64,000 nt of DNA. It comes from Symsagittifera roscoffensis (lineage: Eukaryota; Xenacoelomorpha; Acoela; Convolutidae). Both the position numbers and the translations under genes were made by a program. The notes beneath the pieces are model-generated. The model saw only the letters and a list, made by a program, of their open reading frames with translations. It was not told where the DNA came from and did not search any database. Position 1 is the first letter of the stretch. Each line of letters starts with the position of its first letter. The stretch spans positions 1-64,000 of the forward strand of contig NW_026971146.1 of the NCBI RefSeq assembly GCF_963678635.1. Direction: 5' to 3'. Below are positions 19,633-29,472 of this stretch, piece by piece.

Positions 19633-20080
19633 TGTTCTGGCCTTTTTATAACTTATAAAAACAGAAAACAGAATCGGTTTAATTCAAGAGAATCAATAAA
19701 CGGCGAGTTTTAGTAATTTTTTATTGCACGGAATTAGCAACAACATTACACGTATCAAGTTAAAAAGTGGGCTTGTTCATGCCCTGATTTGTGTGATTTA
19801 TGTGTTTTTTCACAATGAGTTCATAAGTAATTCACGCAGTTTAATTAACAGAAACTCAATTGCAAACAAATTTTGAACCGATTAAAATATTAGCATTTTA
19901 TGTTCTGTCAGGTTCGGCTCAAATAGGATTCTCAAATGAAACGACTTAGGTGAGAATCGAACCCACGCCGAACTCCCCGGAACGCACTATGTATACGCTG
20001 AGCTATATAGCTGATATTGATAAGCAACTATACTGGCTTTATACTATACTTTCATACTTTAATGCTATGTAGCATTAACA
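19633..20080 (-). repeat. BEL/Pao 3' LTR (left)
   Basis: This is a 448-bp direct repeat of 28587-29035, starting TG and ending CA on the plus strand. Differences from the other LTR are few (a T-run length, single substitutions near 19675, a short indel near 19717 and one substitution near 19763). The pol stop codon lies inside it at 20065. It contains a tRNA-like segment (19945-20010). Confidence 0.95.
19945..20010 (-). other. tRNA-like segment in LTR with A- and B-box matches
   Basis: On the minus strand TAGCTCAGCG (A-box-like) is followed about 35 bases later by GGGTTCGATTC (B-box-like), the spacing of an RNA polymerase III internal promoter. The anticodon and acceptor arms do not pair convincingly, so this is not a functional tRNA gene. 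The same sequence is in the other LTR (28900-28966), so it is part of the element. Confidence 0.55.
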
Positions 20081-22596
20081 TCCTCCACGCCCGAAGGAGC
20101 GAGAACCGGAACGAGCTTAACGAGCGGACGAGTGTAGTTTCCGGAAACGGTCCTTAGGTTTGCGGAACGGGCGGTGTTGTCTTTGCCGTAGTTTAACCAA
20201 GTTATGCGTGCTAGTGGGTAGTGGCCCCTAGGGCTAGTGGATTCAACTAACCACACCATATCTCCCGTTTTCAAAGAGTACTCGGGAGGAGCATGCCACT
20301 TAACTCTTTTATTGAGTGTAGGGACGTACTCACTTAACCATCGCTGCCAAATTGCGTTTGCGTACGACTGCGCACGGGCATAGCGCTTAGAGTGAGAATA
20401 GTTTTCACTCGACCTTAGAGACGGAAACGTTAGACTGTGCTGACCTAAGAGGAAATGATTCGGCGTCAAAGCCTCAAGACTATCGGGGTCGTCAGAAACG
20501 GGAGTGAGTGGACGGGCGTTTAGTGAACCTTCAACTAGGCACGTGGTTGTGTTCAAAATCTTGTCAGTCAACTTTCTTGACCCTAATATTGCATAAAACA
20601 CACGCTTACAACTGCGCACCATTCGCTCCCATGCTCCACCTTGATGTGGTGCACTTGGCGGATTATACTTCCACTTAATGCCTTTGTGTACGAGCGACAG
20701 TGGAGCTTCTGTGTTCCAATTTTTGATGCACAGAAGAAGCTCTTTTTCGGCTCCTACAAAGTTTGTTCCGTTGTCCGACCAAATTATTGAGGGTGTTCCT
20801 CGCCTAGAAAAAAAGCGCTCGATAGCCATCACACATGAACTTGTGTCCATGGATGGAACCAACTCAATGTGAATTGCGCGAGTCGTTAAGCAAGTCAATA
20901 GAAAACCCCAGCGTTTCTCGGAAGATCGACGAATGGTTACATGAAATGGTCCAAAATAATCGACGCCGCAATTCGAGAACGGTGGCTGGCGGTAACCTAG
21001 ACGCTTCGCGGGAAGTTCAGACATCATTGGAGTAACGGTTTTCGCTTTTCGCTTTCTACAGCACACGCAATGTGTTTCAATAGCTCTTAGTGCAGATCTT
21101 AAGCGTAGTACAACAAATTGCTGATGAATGACGGAACGAAGGTAGTCGACTGACTGATGTTCATGCTTAATGTGATAAAAACGGAGAAACAATCGGATTA
21201 GGCGATGGCGGCTATCCAAAATTATTGGATGGCGAGTTTCGAATGCGGTTGCAAAGAGACGTTGGATACGGCCGGTAGATCTAATCAAACCGTTCGGCCC
21301 GATAAAAGGCGAATACGATGATATACGGCTCGACGTTTTCACATATTTTCCAGCTGCTAATTGTTTACTTTCAGCTGGGAATGACTCTAACTGCGAAAGT
21401 TGCAGAAGTTTTTCCTCTGAAATAATAAGTTCTGCTGGATCAATTATGGCCTTATCTGGTGATCTGAAATGTCTATGCTTAGGTGAGAGTCTCAACATAT
21501 ATGCGACCAGTCGCTTTATCTTGGAGAACGAGCTATACTCTTCCCAAGGGAAGGCAAAATCAGTCGAAACTGCAGTGCACGGAAAATTGGAAGAGACCTC
21601 TAAACCCTCGTTTAGATCGTAGACCGGACCACCCAGGCGAATTTTGTCAGTAACTTCCCTATTTGGATTGAAAGGCCAATCAGAAGTTTTCAAAAAGGAA
21701 GGGCCGTTTACCCAACTGCTTTGCTTGAGGGAGTCAGCAGTAATACCTCTAGTTCCGGTGTCAGCGGGGTTGTCTCCACTCAAAACATGGAACCATTGGC
21801 CAATTGATGTTGACTCCAGAATCTCGGCTACTCGATTGGCTACAAACACGGGCTGTTTGCTTGTCGAGTTCAACCACTGAAGGACTGTTGTGCTGTCAGT
21901 CCACATGAACACTTTGGAAATACTCAGTGTCAGAGCTTTCTCGATATCATCCTTCAGGCGACTGGCAAGAAGCGCAGCCTGAAGTTCCAACTTCGGAATT
22001 GAAAGCATCTTCATCGGGGCTACTCTTGCTTTACCGAAAACAAACGCTAGTTGACATTTGGAACAGGCGTTTTTCTGAGCTCGAAGGAATGCTACAGAAC
22101 AGAAAACGTCCAATGAGCTATCACCGAACATGTGCAGCTCAACCTCATCTACTGAGAAGTCAAAATAGCAACAAGGTATTTTGAGCTGCCCTAAAACTGG
22201 CAAGCCAGAGTGCCATTCAGTGAATCTGCGGCACAACTCAAATGGCAGTGGGTCGTCCCACTGTTGGCCACTCAATCTCCAGATATCTTTCAGTAACAAA
22301 CGTGCGCGTACGGTATACGGGGCGACAAGACCTATGGGGTCAAACACGGAGGACAAAAAACTAAGGACCGATCGCTGCGTAACAGAGTCTTTGAGTTCGC
22401 GGTTGACTCCTCTGCTCACAACCAACGTATCGGTGACGTGGTCCCATTTGAGACCGAGAACATGCGATGCGGTTTCCGGATTAATCGTATCGGTAAAAAT
22501 TTCCTTACTGTTGTTAGCGCTGGTCTTAGGGGGATTTAGTTTCGAAGACAAATTGGGAACGTTGCTAATAAATTTTGTAAGATTAAACCCACCCAA
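20065..22596 (-). CDS. BEL/Pao pol: RT thumb, RNase H and integrase
   Basis: This is an open stretch of 843 codons. It begins GGFNLTKFISNVP, just after the reverse transcriptase palm, continues through VLGLKWDHVTD and FDPIGLVAPYTVRAR, then RNase H (ELHMFGDSSLDVF, KLELQAALLA, FMWTDSTTVLQWL) and the HHCC-type zinc region (H..HQ, CVCCRKRKAK). The integrase core has the three catalytic acids in GVDYFGPF, IIWSDNGTNF and GGAWERMVR. The tail contains GDMVWLVESTSPRGHYPLAR, the DUF5641-type C-terminal domain. The stop codon lies inside the 3' LTR. This part shows no internal stop. Its separation from the upstream part is caused by a small deletion at 22600-22628. Confidence 0.95.
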   Translation of the reverse strand: MGGFNLTKFISNVPNLSSKLNPPKTSANNSKEIFTDTINPETASHVLGLKWDHVTDTLVVSRGVNRELKDSVTQRSVLSFLSSVFDPIGLVAPYTVRARLLLKDIWRLSGQQWDDPLPFELCRRFTEWHSGLPVLGQLKIPCCYFDFSVDEVELHMFGDSSLDVFCSVAFLRAQKNACSKCQLAFVFGKARVAPMKMLSIPKLELQAALLASRLKDDIEKALTLSISKVFMWTDSTTVLQWLNSTSKQPVFVANRVAEILESTSIGQWFHVLSGDNPADTGTRGITADSLKQSSWVNGPSFLKTSDWPFNPNREVTDKIRLGGPVYDLNEGLEVSSNFPCTAVSTDFAFPWEEYSSFSKIKRLVAYMLRLSPKHRHFRSPDKAIIDPAELIISEEKLLQLSQLESFPAESKQLAAGKYVKTSSRISSYSPFIGPNGLIRSTGRIQRLFATAFETRHPIILDSRHRLIRLFLRFYHIKHEHQSVDYLRSVIHQQFVVLRLRSALRAIETHCVCCRKRKAKTVTPMMSELPAKRLGYRQPPFSNCGVDYFGPFHVTIRRSSEKRWGFLLTCLTTRAIHIELVPSMDTSSCVMAIERFFSRRGTPSIIWSDNGTNFVGAEKELLLCIKNWNTEAPLSLVHKGIKWKYNPPSAPHQGGAWERMVRSCKRVFYAILGSRKLTDKILNTTTCLVEGSLNARPLTPVSDDPDSLEALTPNHFLLGQHSLTFPSLRSSENYSHSKRYARAQSYANAIWQRWLSEYVPTLNKRVKWHAPPEYSLKTGDMVWLVESTSPRGHYPLARITWLNYGKDNTARSANLRTVSGNYTRPLVKLVPVLAPSGVEDVNAT

Positions 22597-23254
22597 CTTA
22601 AGCAGTTCAACTAAACTGCGACTTAACCTTACCCAAGGTAGTCATCCATGTAAAAGTTGTTAAGCACGGCGTAAGCGGCATCGGGGTAACGATCTTGGTT
22701 ATCGACGGCTGTTCGGCGAAGAGCATAGTTAGCACATGTCGGAGAATCTTTCGCTCCAAATATATGCCTTGTATATTGAAATACACTCACATCTGATGTG
22801 GGGTCCTCCCGCCACAAAAAACGCAAGGAACGTTGATCGCTTTCTAGTAAGCCGACCTGCATAAACATGCCTTCGATATCTGCGGAAATTGCGTATTTGT
22901 GCTCTCGGAAGCGCATTAAAAAAAATAAAAGGTTCTGAAGCAGATCGGGGCCGACGAGAAGGGAGTTATTCAGTGAACTGCCGTGAAACCTAGAAGCACC
23001 GTTTAAAACGCGCCGAACTTTGCCGGGTTTGTTCGGATTTAAAACTGGGTGGTGCGGTACGTACCATTCTCGGTCTGAACGGTTTTTTGAGTCGTGAGGG
23101 CTAACCGGGACCACGTAACCCTTCTCGACATAACTTCGGAAATATGATGCGTATTGAGTTTTCAGGTTTAAATCTTTCTCTAGACGCTTTTCAAGAGACT
23201 TAAACTGGACCAACGAAGCGTAAAAGTTATCGGGAAGATGAATGTTGTCATCAG
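22597..23254 (-). pseudogene. BEL/Pao pol: reverse transcriptase palm, disabled
   Basis: Reverse transcriptase motifs follow each other in family order: YVVPVSPHD, VRRVLNGASRF, ISADIEGMFMQVGL (catalytic aspartate), FGAKDSPTCANYAL and FYMDDYLG (the YxDD box). After YMDDYLG the frame hits stops within three codons, and the usual dozen or so residues before LLKLGGFNLTK are missing. I infer a short deletion with frameshift at about 22600-22628. Upstream, the frame is continuous with gag-protease except for one TAG near 23255, where the family has a tryptophan. Confidence 0.9.
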
Positions 23255-23255
23255 C

Positions 23256-26200
23256 CTAGAGCATTCCGACAATATAACGACTGCCATCATGAATCGTGGT
23301 TTTGTCAAGAATTTTTTGTGCACGGTTATCAGCTGAGGAACGGGGATGAGCTTGTTTAAACGTGCCATACGACTCTAGCTCGTACCATTTCTTCACTTGG
23401 TCGGCAAGTGCTACGTCCTCAACATTGCACTTGAAAGTGGTGGCTCGAACACCAATTGGTGATGGAAGTGGGCCACTGAGAACCCAGCCAATGGGCATAC
23501 GGACAGCGACAGGAGTGTTTTGATTTCGTCCTTGGAAGTATTCGAGAGGCTTGATTGCATGAAAGACATCCTGCCCTAAGATCATCTCAACGTCGGAATA
23601 ATTGTAGACAATAGGTTTAATTGGCTGCAGATATGGAAACCTGTCTTGGAGAATGGTAACGTCAATGGTTTCGGAACCAACGCTCAAACTGTCTTTCACA
23701 AACGGCGTAACCCTAAACGAGTATTCATGGTGGTCGAATTTGGCAAAAACATTCACTTCGACTTGTTGCATGGGAACGGATTCCGTCGAATTGAAGCCGT
23801 TTACCAGAATATCTAGCTGTTGGCCAGTTAAATTTAAACGCTGTGCTAGGCCCGCCGAGACCCATGAGTGGGTACAACAGGAATCGCACATTACAAGAGC
23901 ATTGGTCACATCTGTGTGTGAACTTATTTCCAATTGAAGCACAGGAAGGAGTCCCGTAAGTTTCTTGTAAGACGACGAACCGGCTACGTTTGATGACGAA
24001 GTTTGCGGCTTATTCCGGTTCGGCGGGGTGGTACTGTTTGAATTCGAATGGCTTGCATTATTGCTATTGTTTAACTCTTTGTTTGCAGACCTTACGCTGA
24101 AAACTTTCTCAGCACCATGTAACAAGACATTATGGGTGTTTTCACAACCAGGCTTAGTGCATTTGCGGGCTTTAGGGCATTTTCGGAACATGTGGTCAGG
24201 TTGAAAGCAAGCAAAACACAACCTATTTTGTGCGGAGAATTGAGCTCGTTGAGTTGAGGTCTTTTCCTGAAACACAGAACAACTCCAGAGTGGGTGTTTA
24301 CCATTGCACTGGAGGCACGGAGCATAAATTAGTTTTTCAACTTTTGAAGCAGCGGCAAAAACTTTTGTAGGTGGTTTATGAAAACCAGTCTTTGGAGTCT
24401 CCTCAGGTCGCGACTTATTCTGACTCACACGCATAAGTTCATGTGCCTCAGCCTTGTCGCGGAGCCAATCATTAAAGTCTAAAACGGTTGGCTGTCTCCA
24501 ACATTTCTTTACAGAGTGGAGAGACCATGACTCTTTCATATTTGGAGGCAATTTTGAAATAACTTGATTCAAAACCGATGTACTCTTCAAGTCATACTCA
24601 TATCCTAACGATTTTAAAACTGCGACAAGACTGGATATACAGGAAGCGAAACTGATAATGCTTTCTGAATTGTGCATTTTAAGAGGTAGAAAATTCGAAA
24701 GTTTTTCAAGATGAGCTGCCACAATCGTCTGTGGTTGTCCAAATTTCCTCTCTAGAGTTTTCAAAGCGTCCTTGTAGAATACTCCACTGTAAGCGAATTC
24801 GGCAATTGCATTCTTCGCTTTGCCTGAAATGAGAGTTTTGAGATATGTCAGTTTGACATCATCACTTACAACTTTTGCATCGATTGCACTTTTGAACTGA
24901 CCAAACCATTCAGGCCACTGCAACGGATTCCCGTCGAAAGAAGACAATTTCCATTCAGGTAAAGGACCTTTCTGGCTCAGTGTCAAAATTTCAGCTAGAT
25001 CTTGATTTGTGATTGGTTTACTGCTCGAGGACGTAAATGGGCCATATTGTTTGTTCTCATTTGTATAAGGCGCCATCAGCGGTTTTGAATAGATTGCGGC
25101 GTCTAAAGTTTTAGGATCACCGACATAAAAAGTTGTTCCTCCGCTAGAGAACGGTTGAACATTCGATGGCTGTGTGACATAATACGAGTTAGGGGAGAAG
25201 GTGACTGTTGGAGGATTGAGAGGACCAACGTTAGTTGGTAAAAGCGGTTGGTACACAAAATTTGCGGAATTACTTGGGAAAAAGATTTGTTGAGCAATGG
25301 GCATTGAGCTCGTCGGGATATTAGAATGATGAAAACTACTCTGCATCAAAGGGTTGTATTTGTATAGGTTGGTCAAAGGTAGCTGTTCCTGTGGCTCATA
25401 CGTACTGTTTAACTTTGGATTTGGCAAGCTGACACTTGTATTTGATGTATGAGGGACGGTAACATTCTGTGAGTTTATACACGTGGTTTCGAAATAATCA
25501 GCAAATGGATGTGAGTTATTAATCATCGTCAAATTTCTACTGAAAGTCGGTTCAATACTTGAAAATGACAAGAACTCGGAAGCTGATTCCAGATTGACAC
25601 TTTGGACTGGCGCCACGGGCTGAACTATTTCCTGAGTTGGGAATTGAGTGTTCACCCAACTTCTTGTCCTGTCTTCCTCCGTTTGGTTCTCCTGAACGGC
25701 CATTGCCAATTTCGATCTGCTACGACGAAGTTCGCAAATTTCAGGGGCGTCTTCCAGATATTCAGCCTCTTCGATAGTTGCTTCAGCTAGCTTTTGACGG
25801 CTTTCCTCTACAACCACATCAAGATCAAGTTGACCCTTCATCGACTGAATCTGGATCTCTTGCTTTTTCAAACGAAGCTTAGCCTCTACTTGGCGTTCAA
25901 CTTCCTCGCGTCTAATTTTTGCAAGGGCTGCTTCTCTTCGACGCTCACTCGAAGTCATTGAAGCAATCTTAGAACGCTGTGAAAGGGGTTTCTTGGAACG
26001 GACGGATTCGCTTGGCGTTGGGGTTCGTGCAGTTGCTACCTGGTCCTCTTGCTGTTTAATTTGAAAGTAATTTTTAGCTAGACCTAATACATCGTCATGT
26101 TTTGCAGTGGTAGATCCTAGGTAAAACTCAAGTTGATTTATTGTTTCAGCAGCGTTGTTGCTGTGCATAGACAAAGATTTAAGCTCATCATTTTTCTCTA

Positions 26201-26402
26201 TAATTTTTTGTAAGCAAATGCTAGATTTTTCTATGTACGTTTCAATTTTAGCTGGTCTATCATTCGCACTTATATATTCCGTAATTTTGACATTGTAATC
26301 GAAAAGATTTGTTTCTAACTCTTTCCTGGCAAGATAAATTTTGTTTAGCTTCTGGCCGAGATCAAGCTCCATTTCGAAATATTTGTTTTTAAATAAGAGC
26401 AA
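23256..26402 (-). CDS. BEL/Pao gag and aspartic protease
   Basis: The ORF has 1048 codons. It opens with a coiled-coil-like region (KLNKIYLARKELETNLFD), has a charged helix at about residues 145-240, then a proline/serine-rich linker. The gag core resembles DUF1759 (LPEWKLSSFDGNPLQWPEW, YLKTLISGKAKNAI), followed by Cys/His knuckles (CLQCNGKHPLWSC, CFACFQPDHMFRKC). The retroviral-like protease region (DUF1758 type) has VMCDSCCTHSWVS and VEMILGQDVF. The usual protease active-site D[ST]G is D-S-C-C here, as in many BEL/Pao members. Start: Met at 26402 or the next Met (MELDLGQKLNK) at 26372. It reads into the reverse transcriptase through a TAG. Confidence 0.93.
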   Translation of the reverse strand: MLLFKNKYFEMELDLGQKLNKIYLARKELETNLFDYNVKITEYISANDRPAKIETYIEKSSICLQKIIEKNDELKSLSMHSNNAAETINQLEFYLGSTTAKHDDVLGLAKNYFQIKQQEDQVATARTPTPSESVRSKKPLSQRSKIASMTSSERRREAALAKIRREEVERQVEAKLRLKKQEIQIQSMKGQLDLDVVVEESRQKLAEATIEEAEYLEDAPEICELRRSRSKLAMAVQENQTEEDRTRSWVNTQFPTQEIVQPVAPVQSVNLESASEFLSFSSIEPTFSRNLTMINNSHPFADYFETTCINSQNVTVPHTSNTSVSLPNPKLNSTYEPQEQLPLTNLYKYNPLMQSSFHHSNIPTSSMPIAQQIFFPSNSANFVYQPLLPTNVGPLNPPTVTFSPNSYYVTQPSNVQPFSSGGTTFYVGDPKTLDAAIYSKPLMAPYTNENKQYGPFTSSSSKPITNQDLAEILTLSQKGPLPEWKLSSFDGNPLQWPEWFGQFKSAIDAKVVSDDVKLTYLKTLISGKAKNAIAEFAYSGVFYKDALKTLERKFGQPQTIVAAHLEKLSNFLPLKMHNSESIISFASCISSLVAVLKSLGYEYDLKSTSVLNQVISKLPPNMKESWSLHSVKKCWRQPTVLDFNDWLRDKAEAHELMRVSQNKSRPEETPKTGFHKPPTKVFAAASKVEKLIYAPCLQCNGKHPLWSCSVFQEKTSTQRAQFSAQNRLCFACFQPDHMFRKCPKARKCTKPGCENTHNVLLHGAEKVFSVRSANKELNNSNNASHSNSNSTTPPNRNKPQTSSSNVAGSSSYKKLTGLLPVLQLEISSHTDVTNALVMCDSCCTHSWVSAGLAQRLNLTGQQLDILVNGFNSTESVPMQQVEVNVFAKFDHHEYSFRVTPFVKDSLSVGSETIDVTILQDRFPYLQPIKPIVYNYSDVEMILGQDVFHAIKPLEYFQGRNQNTPVAVRMPIGWVLSGPLPSPIGVRATTFKCNVEDVALADQVKKWYELESYGTFKQAHPRSSADNRAQKILDKTTIHDGSRYIVGML

Positions 26403-26577
26403 AAAAAATAGTGTCGGTTGACGGAATCAAACTAGAGTCAATTCAAGCAGCCGCGTCCTATACCGAACGAGAGGATCCTCGCAAGACCCTTACAATTCTC
26501 GTTGCCTACGGAACAGAAGGACAACAAAATACAAGATTGAAAATAAAGATGAATTTAACCAATGGAAAAAAAACAAA

Positions 26578-27261
26578 TCAAGATTTATAATGCCTAACAA
26601 ATGTTAAATATTCTTCAACTGTTGTCATTTGTGAAATCTTTTGCTTATCTGCTTTTCTTTTCCTTGAACTTGGTCGACGACTTTTAACTTTATTGATAAG
26701 TTCGGACAGATTGGGGAAATAAAGTCGAATGTTTATCAAATTTTTTATTTCTAAAAACGCCGGAGGATGAATTAATTTAAGCTTACGAATTAATTCTTTA
26801 TTGCTAGCTTTTCTTTTTCATATTAAATGTTTGGTCACATTAATTGTTAAAATTCCTGTTTCAACCAAACGTCCGTAAATATTAGGGGTATTTTGACGGT
26901 GTACGTGAATAATGGCTGATATTTTGTTTTTATACTCTTCTAAAATTTTAATCAGACTTTCTGGTGTAAGTGGGTTATCATTGTTTGAACTATGCTTGCT
27001 CAATGAATTATTTATAACATCATGCCAAATTATAAAGTTTCTCTCTACCATACATTTTGGGGAATTGCTTAAAAGATATTGAACAGTCTTTTGCCGGTTA
27101 TTTGCATTCAAATTAAAGCTTAAACCTGGAACTGCTTTAAAAGTGTCGTCGAGGCGTTTTTGTAGAGTTAATGGTAATGTATTTACGGAGTGATGGAGAG
27201 AACTCCTAGCAATGATGAACACCATTGAGAGTGATAAGCGATACGATTGTTTTAATGGCAA
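26578..27261 (-). pseudogene. Extra ORF between 5' LTR and gag, one internal stop
   Basis: The first 147 codons read MPLKQSYRLSL to ETGILTINVTKHLI and end at a TGA (26818). The frame then continues for about 79 codons (SNKELIRKLKLIHPP, FPNLSELINKVKSRR) to a stop at 26578. Its core (FIIWHDVINNSLSKHSSNN, ISAIIHVHRQNTPNIY) looks well conserved and recalls uncharacterised proteins in invertebrate genomes. No function is known to me. BEL/Pao elements do not normally have a gene upstream of gag, so this is either a captured sequence or an older nested insertion. Confidence 0.6.
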
Positions 27262-28565
27262 TCAATTTAAAGAGTCTGTTGATGTAAAGTCGTCACATCG
27301 AAATGAAAAAAAAATTTTTTTATCACGATAAGAACTTTAAGAACCCTTAGCTGAGGGTTTTTTAAGGTTTTGCTAAGGCTTCGATTCAGTACTATTTAAG
27401 TTAACGCGTACGGTTTATCGGTTAAACTCAACGACGTTACGGCGAAACGGTAGTAGTAACGGTCACGGCGGTATGCGGCCGAAAACGGGGCGAGCCGAGC
27501 AAATTTTTTAAAGTTTATCCAACCACTGGAGGAAACCGAGGTAGGGATTCACTCAAAAAACTTGCTCGACACGATTGACGGTTTAAACGTTTGAACGGGC
27601 GAGACGAAAACGGTGTTTTCCGATTTTGCTCTAAATTCGGGCAAAAAAAAAATTAAATTTTTGTCAGTGAAAGTTTTGGGAAAAGTTGGAATAACTTCTT
27701 TTTTTTTTTCGAGAAATTTTTTTTTTTTTTTTTTGAAAATTTTTATTTATTTTTTTTTCGAAAATTTTTTGGAAAATTTTCTGAATTTTTTTCACAAAAT
27801 TTTTTGGGTTCGAGACTATCCTGGGGTAATAGGGTACTGGGTATGAGCTGGGATTAGGTATCTAGTACGGTCTTAATCGGTTTGCAATTAACAACATCGT
27901 ATGAAATTTTATAGCACTGATAATCAAAAAAGTAGCACTTTTTTTCGATTAAAAAAACTAGCACAAATTAGATTCTAAAAGTTAGTTGAAAGCACAGGTT
28001 CGATCTTACAAGTTTTTTGCAGGTAGTTCACCGGGCCTGAGTCCAAAAGTACACGAAGATTCCACAAAAAAAAACCACTTTCCCTCTTGTGTGATGTCGG
28101 CCTCTGGGTTGTCGGCTTTGTTTTGACTAGTGGTCGTTTCCCCGTTTTTGACTTGAGGTCACACGAAATTGTGTTGGGCTTCTTGATTTGGAAAATGAGG
28201 TTGCACAAAATTGTGCAGGGCGGTTCTAGATTTAGAAGATCGTTACGTCGTATCTGCTGCTAGTAAGCTTGTTCTAAAGTCAGGCACGAGATTAGAGGCG
28301 TTGTATCTATTGACGAACTTTTAGCATAACTGGCATATGTCGAATACATGCTGCAGAATCAGATTCATTGTGGATTGAAAATTTTGAGCAGGAATTACAT
28401 TCAGTTCAATATAATTTTGGTACATCCTAAACTTCCGAACGCGAAGATAGACATCATTGCAGTTGAAATTCTTGAGAGGTAAAATGAGACTTCATCAATC
28501 GAACTGCCGGAATTAAAAACTTCTATGTTCCCGATTCGCAAGTTGATAACTTGGTTCAATTCAAA
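27262..28565 (-). other. BEL/Pao leader region
   Basis: Between the primer-binding site and the extra ORF lie about 1.3 kb with long T runs near 27700-27780 and a CG-richer patch at 27400-27600. I see no gene in it. The length is unusual for a BEL/Pao leader. Confidence 0.5.
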
Positions 28566-28583
28566 GAACGAGTCGCGGCACCA
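28566..28583 (-). promoter_or_regulatory. Primer-binding site of BEL/Pao element
   Basis: Three bases after the end of the 5' LTR the minus strand reads TGGTGCCGCGACTCG, starting with the TGG that pairs with a tRNA 3' CCA. The tRNA species is not identified. Confidence 0.75.
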
Positions 28584-28586
28584 AAA

Positions 28587-29035
28587 TGTTCTGGCCTTTT
28601 TTATAACTTATAAAAACAGGAAACAGAATCGGTTTAATTCAAGAGAATCAATAAACGGCGAGTTTTAGTATTTTTTTATTGCACGGAATTAGCAACAACA
28701 TTACACGTATCAAGATAAAAAGTGGGCTTGTTCATGCCCTGATTTGTGTGATTTATGTGTTTTTTCACAATGAGTTCATAAGTAATTCACGCAGTTTAAT
28801 TAACAGAAACTCAATTGCAAACAAATTTTGAACCGATTAAAATATTAGCATTTTATGTTCTGTCAGGTTCGGCTCAAATAGGATTCTCAAATGAAACGAC
28901 TTAGGTGAGAATCGAACCCACGCCGAACTCCCCGGAACGCACTATGTATACGCTGAGCTATATAGCTGATATTGATAAGCAACTATACTGGCTTTATACT
29001 ATACTTTCATACTTTAATGCTATGTAGCATTAACA
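28587..29035 (-). repeat. BEL/Pao 5' LTR (right)
   Basis: A direct repeat of the left LTR with the same TG/CA ends. It would carry the promoter for minus-strand transcription. It also contains the tRNA-like segment at 28900-28966. Confidence 0.95.
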
Positions 29036-29040
29036 AGTTT
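29036..29040. repeat. Target-site duplication AGTTT, right copy
   Basis: It matches 19628-19632 exactly. Confidence 0.9.
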
Positions 29041-29472
29041 TATTAACCCGATTTACCCTGACTCTTTTTTGAAGCGCTGTCCCTCGAAATTAAGTATGAG
29101 AGCTTCAAAAAGGTTGGGTCATCCCCGTTATGCCCACTTCCTCAAAAAATATAGCCATTCATTTCGGTGGTTCTACCGTAATGGTTGTCTATCTCTTAAA
29201 GGCCCAAAATATTAAGGTTCCCGCATTTAAGAAAAGTGAAAAGAAATCGATTATAATGGATTTTCGTGGTCCAAAAGGTTGTAAATATAATCGATTCCCA
29301 TGTTTCGTTCAGACAATAAAATTGGACTAAAAACGGATTTAAAATCATTTTTTCTCGCCAAAACAAAATGCATTATAATTCATTTTGAATCCATCATCAA
29401 TTGGCATCTCAGTAAACTGGAAAAAAATCTATAATTTAGTTTCATTGTTAGTGTCCACAAAAGTGAACAAGA
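29041..29472. other. No gene seen; palindrome-type AT repeats
   Basis: It contains scattered TCGATTATAATGGATT-type motifs like those at 40.8-42.1 kb. No coding evidence. Confidence 0.45.

Larger units (their letters stand above)
19633..29035 (-). mobile_element. BEL/Pao LTR retrotransposon, nearly complete
   Basis: The 9.4-kb element has two near-identical LTRs (TGTTCTGG...TTAACA), a 5-bp target duplication, a primer-binding site and a single long gag-pol reading frame on the minus strand. Order from the 5' LTR (right side): LTR, about 2.2 kb leader with an extra ORF, gag with zinc knuckle, aspartic protease, reverse transcriptase, RNase H, integrase with DUF5641-type tail, 3' LTR. Only a handful of differences separate the LTRs by eye, so insertion is recent. 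The element is nonetheless disabled by one in-frame TAG and a small deletion just after the reverse transcriptase active site. Confidence 0.95.

Noticed and set aside
19945..20010. Functional tRNA gene
   Set aside because: A- and B-box-like motifs are present but the acceptor and anticodon stems do not pair properly, and the segment is part of an LTR.
20678..22663. Several plus-strand ORFs of 60-160 codons
   Set aside because: Antisense shadows of the BEL/Pao pol frame.
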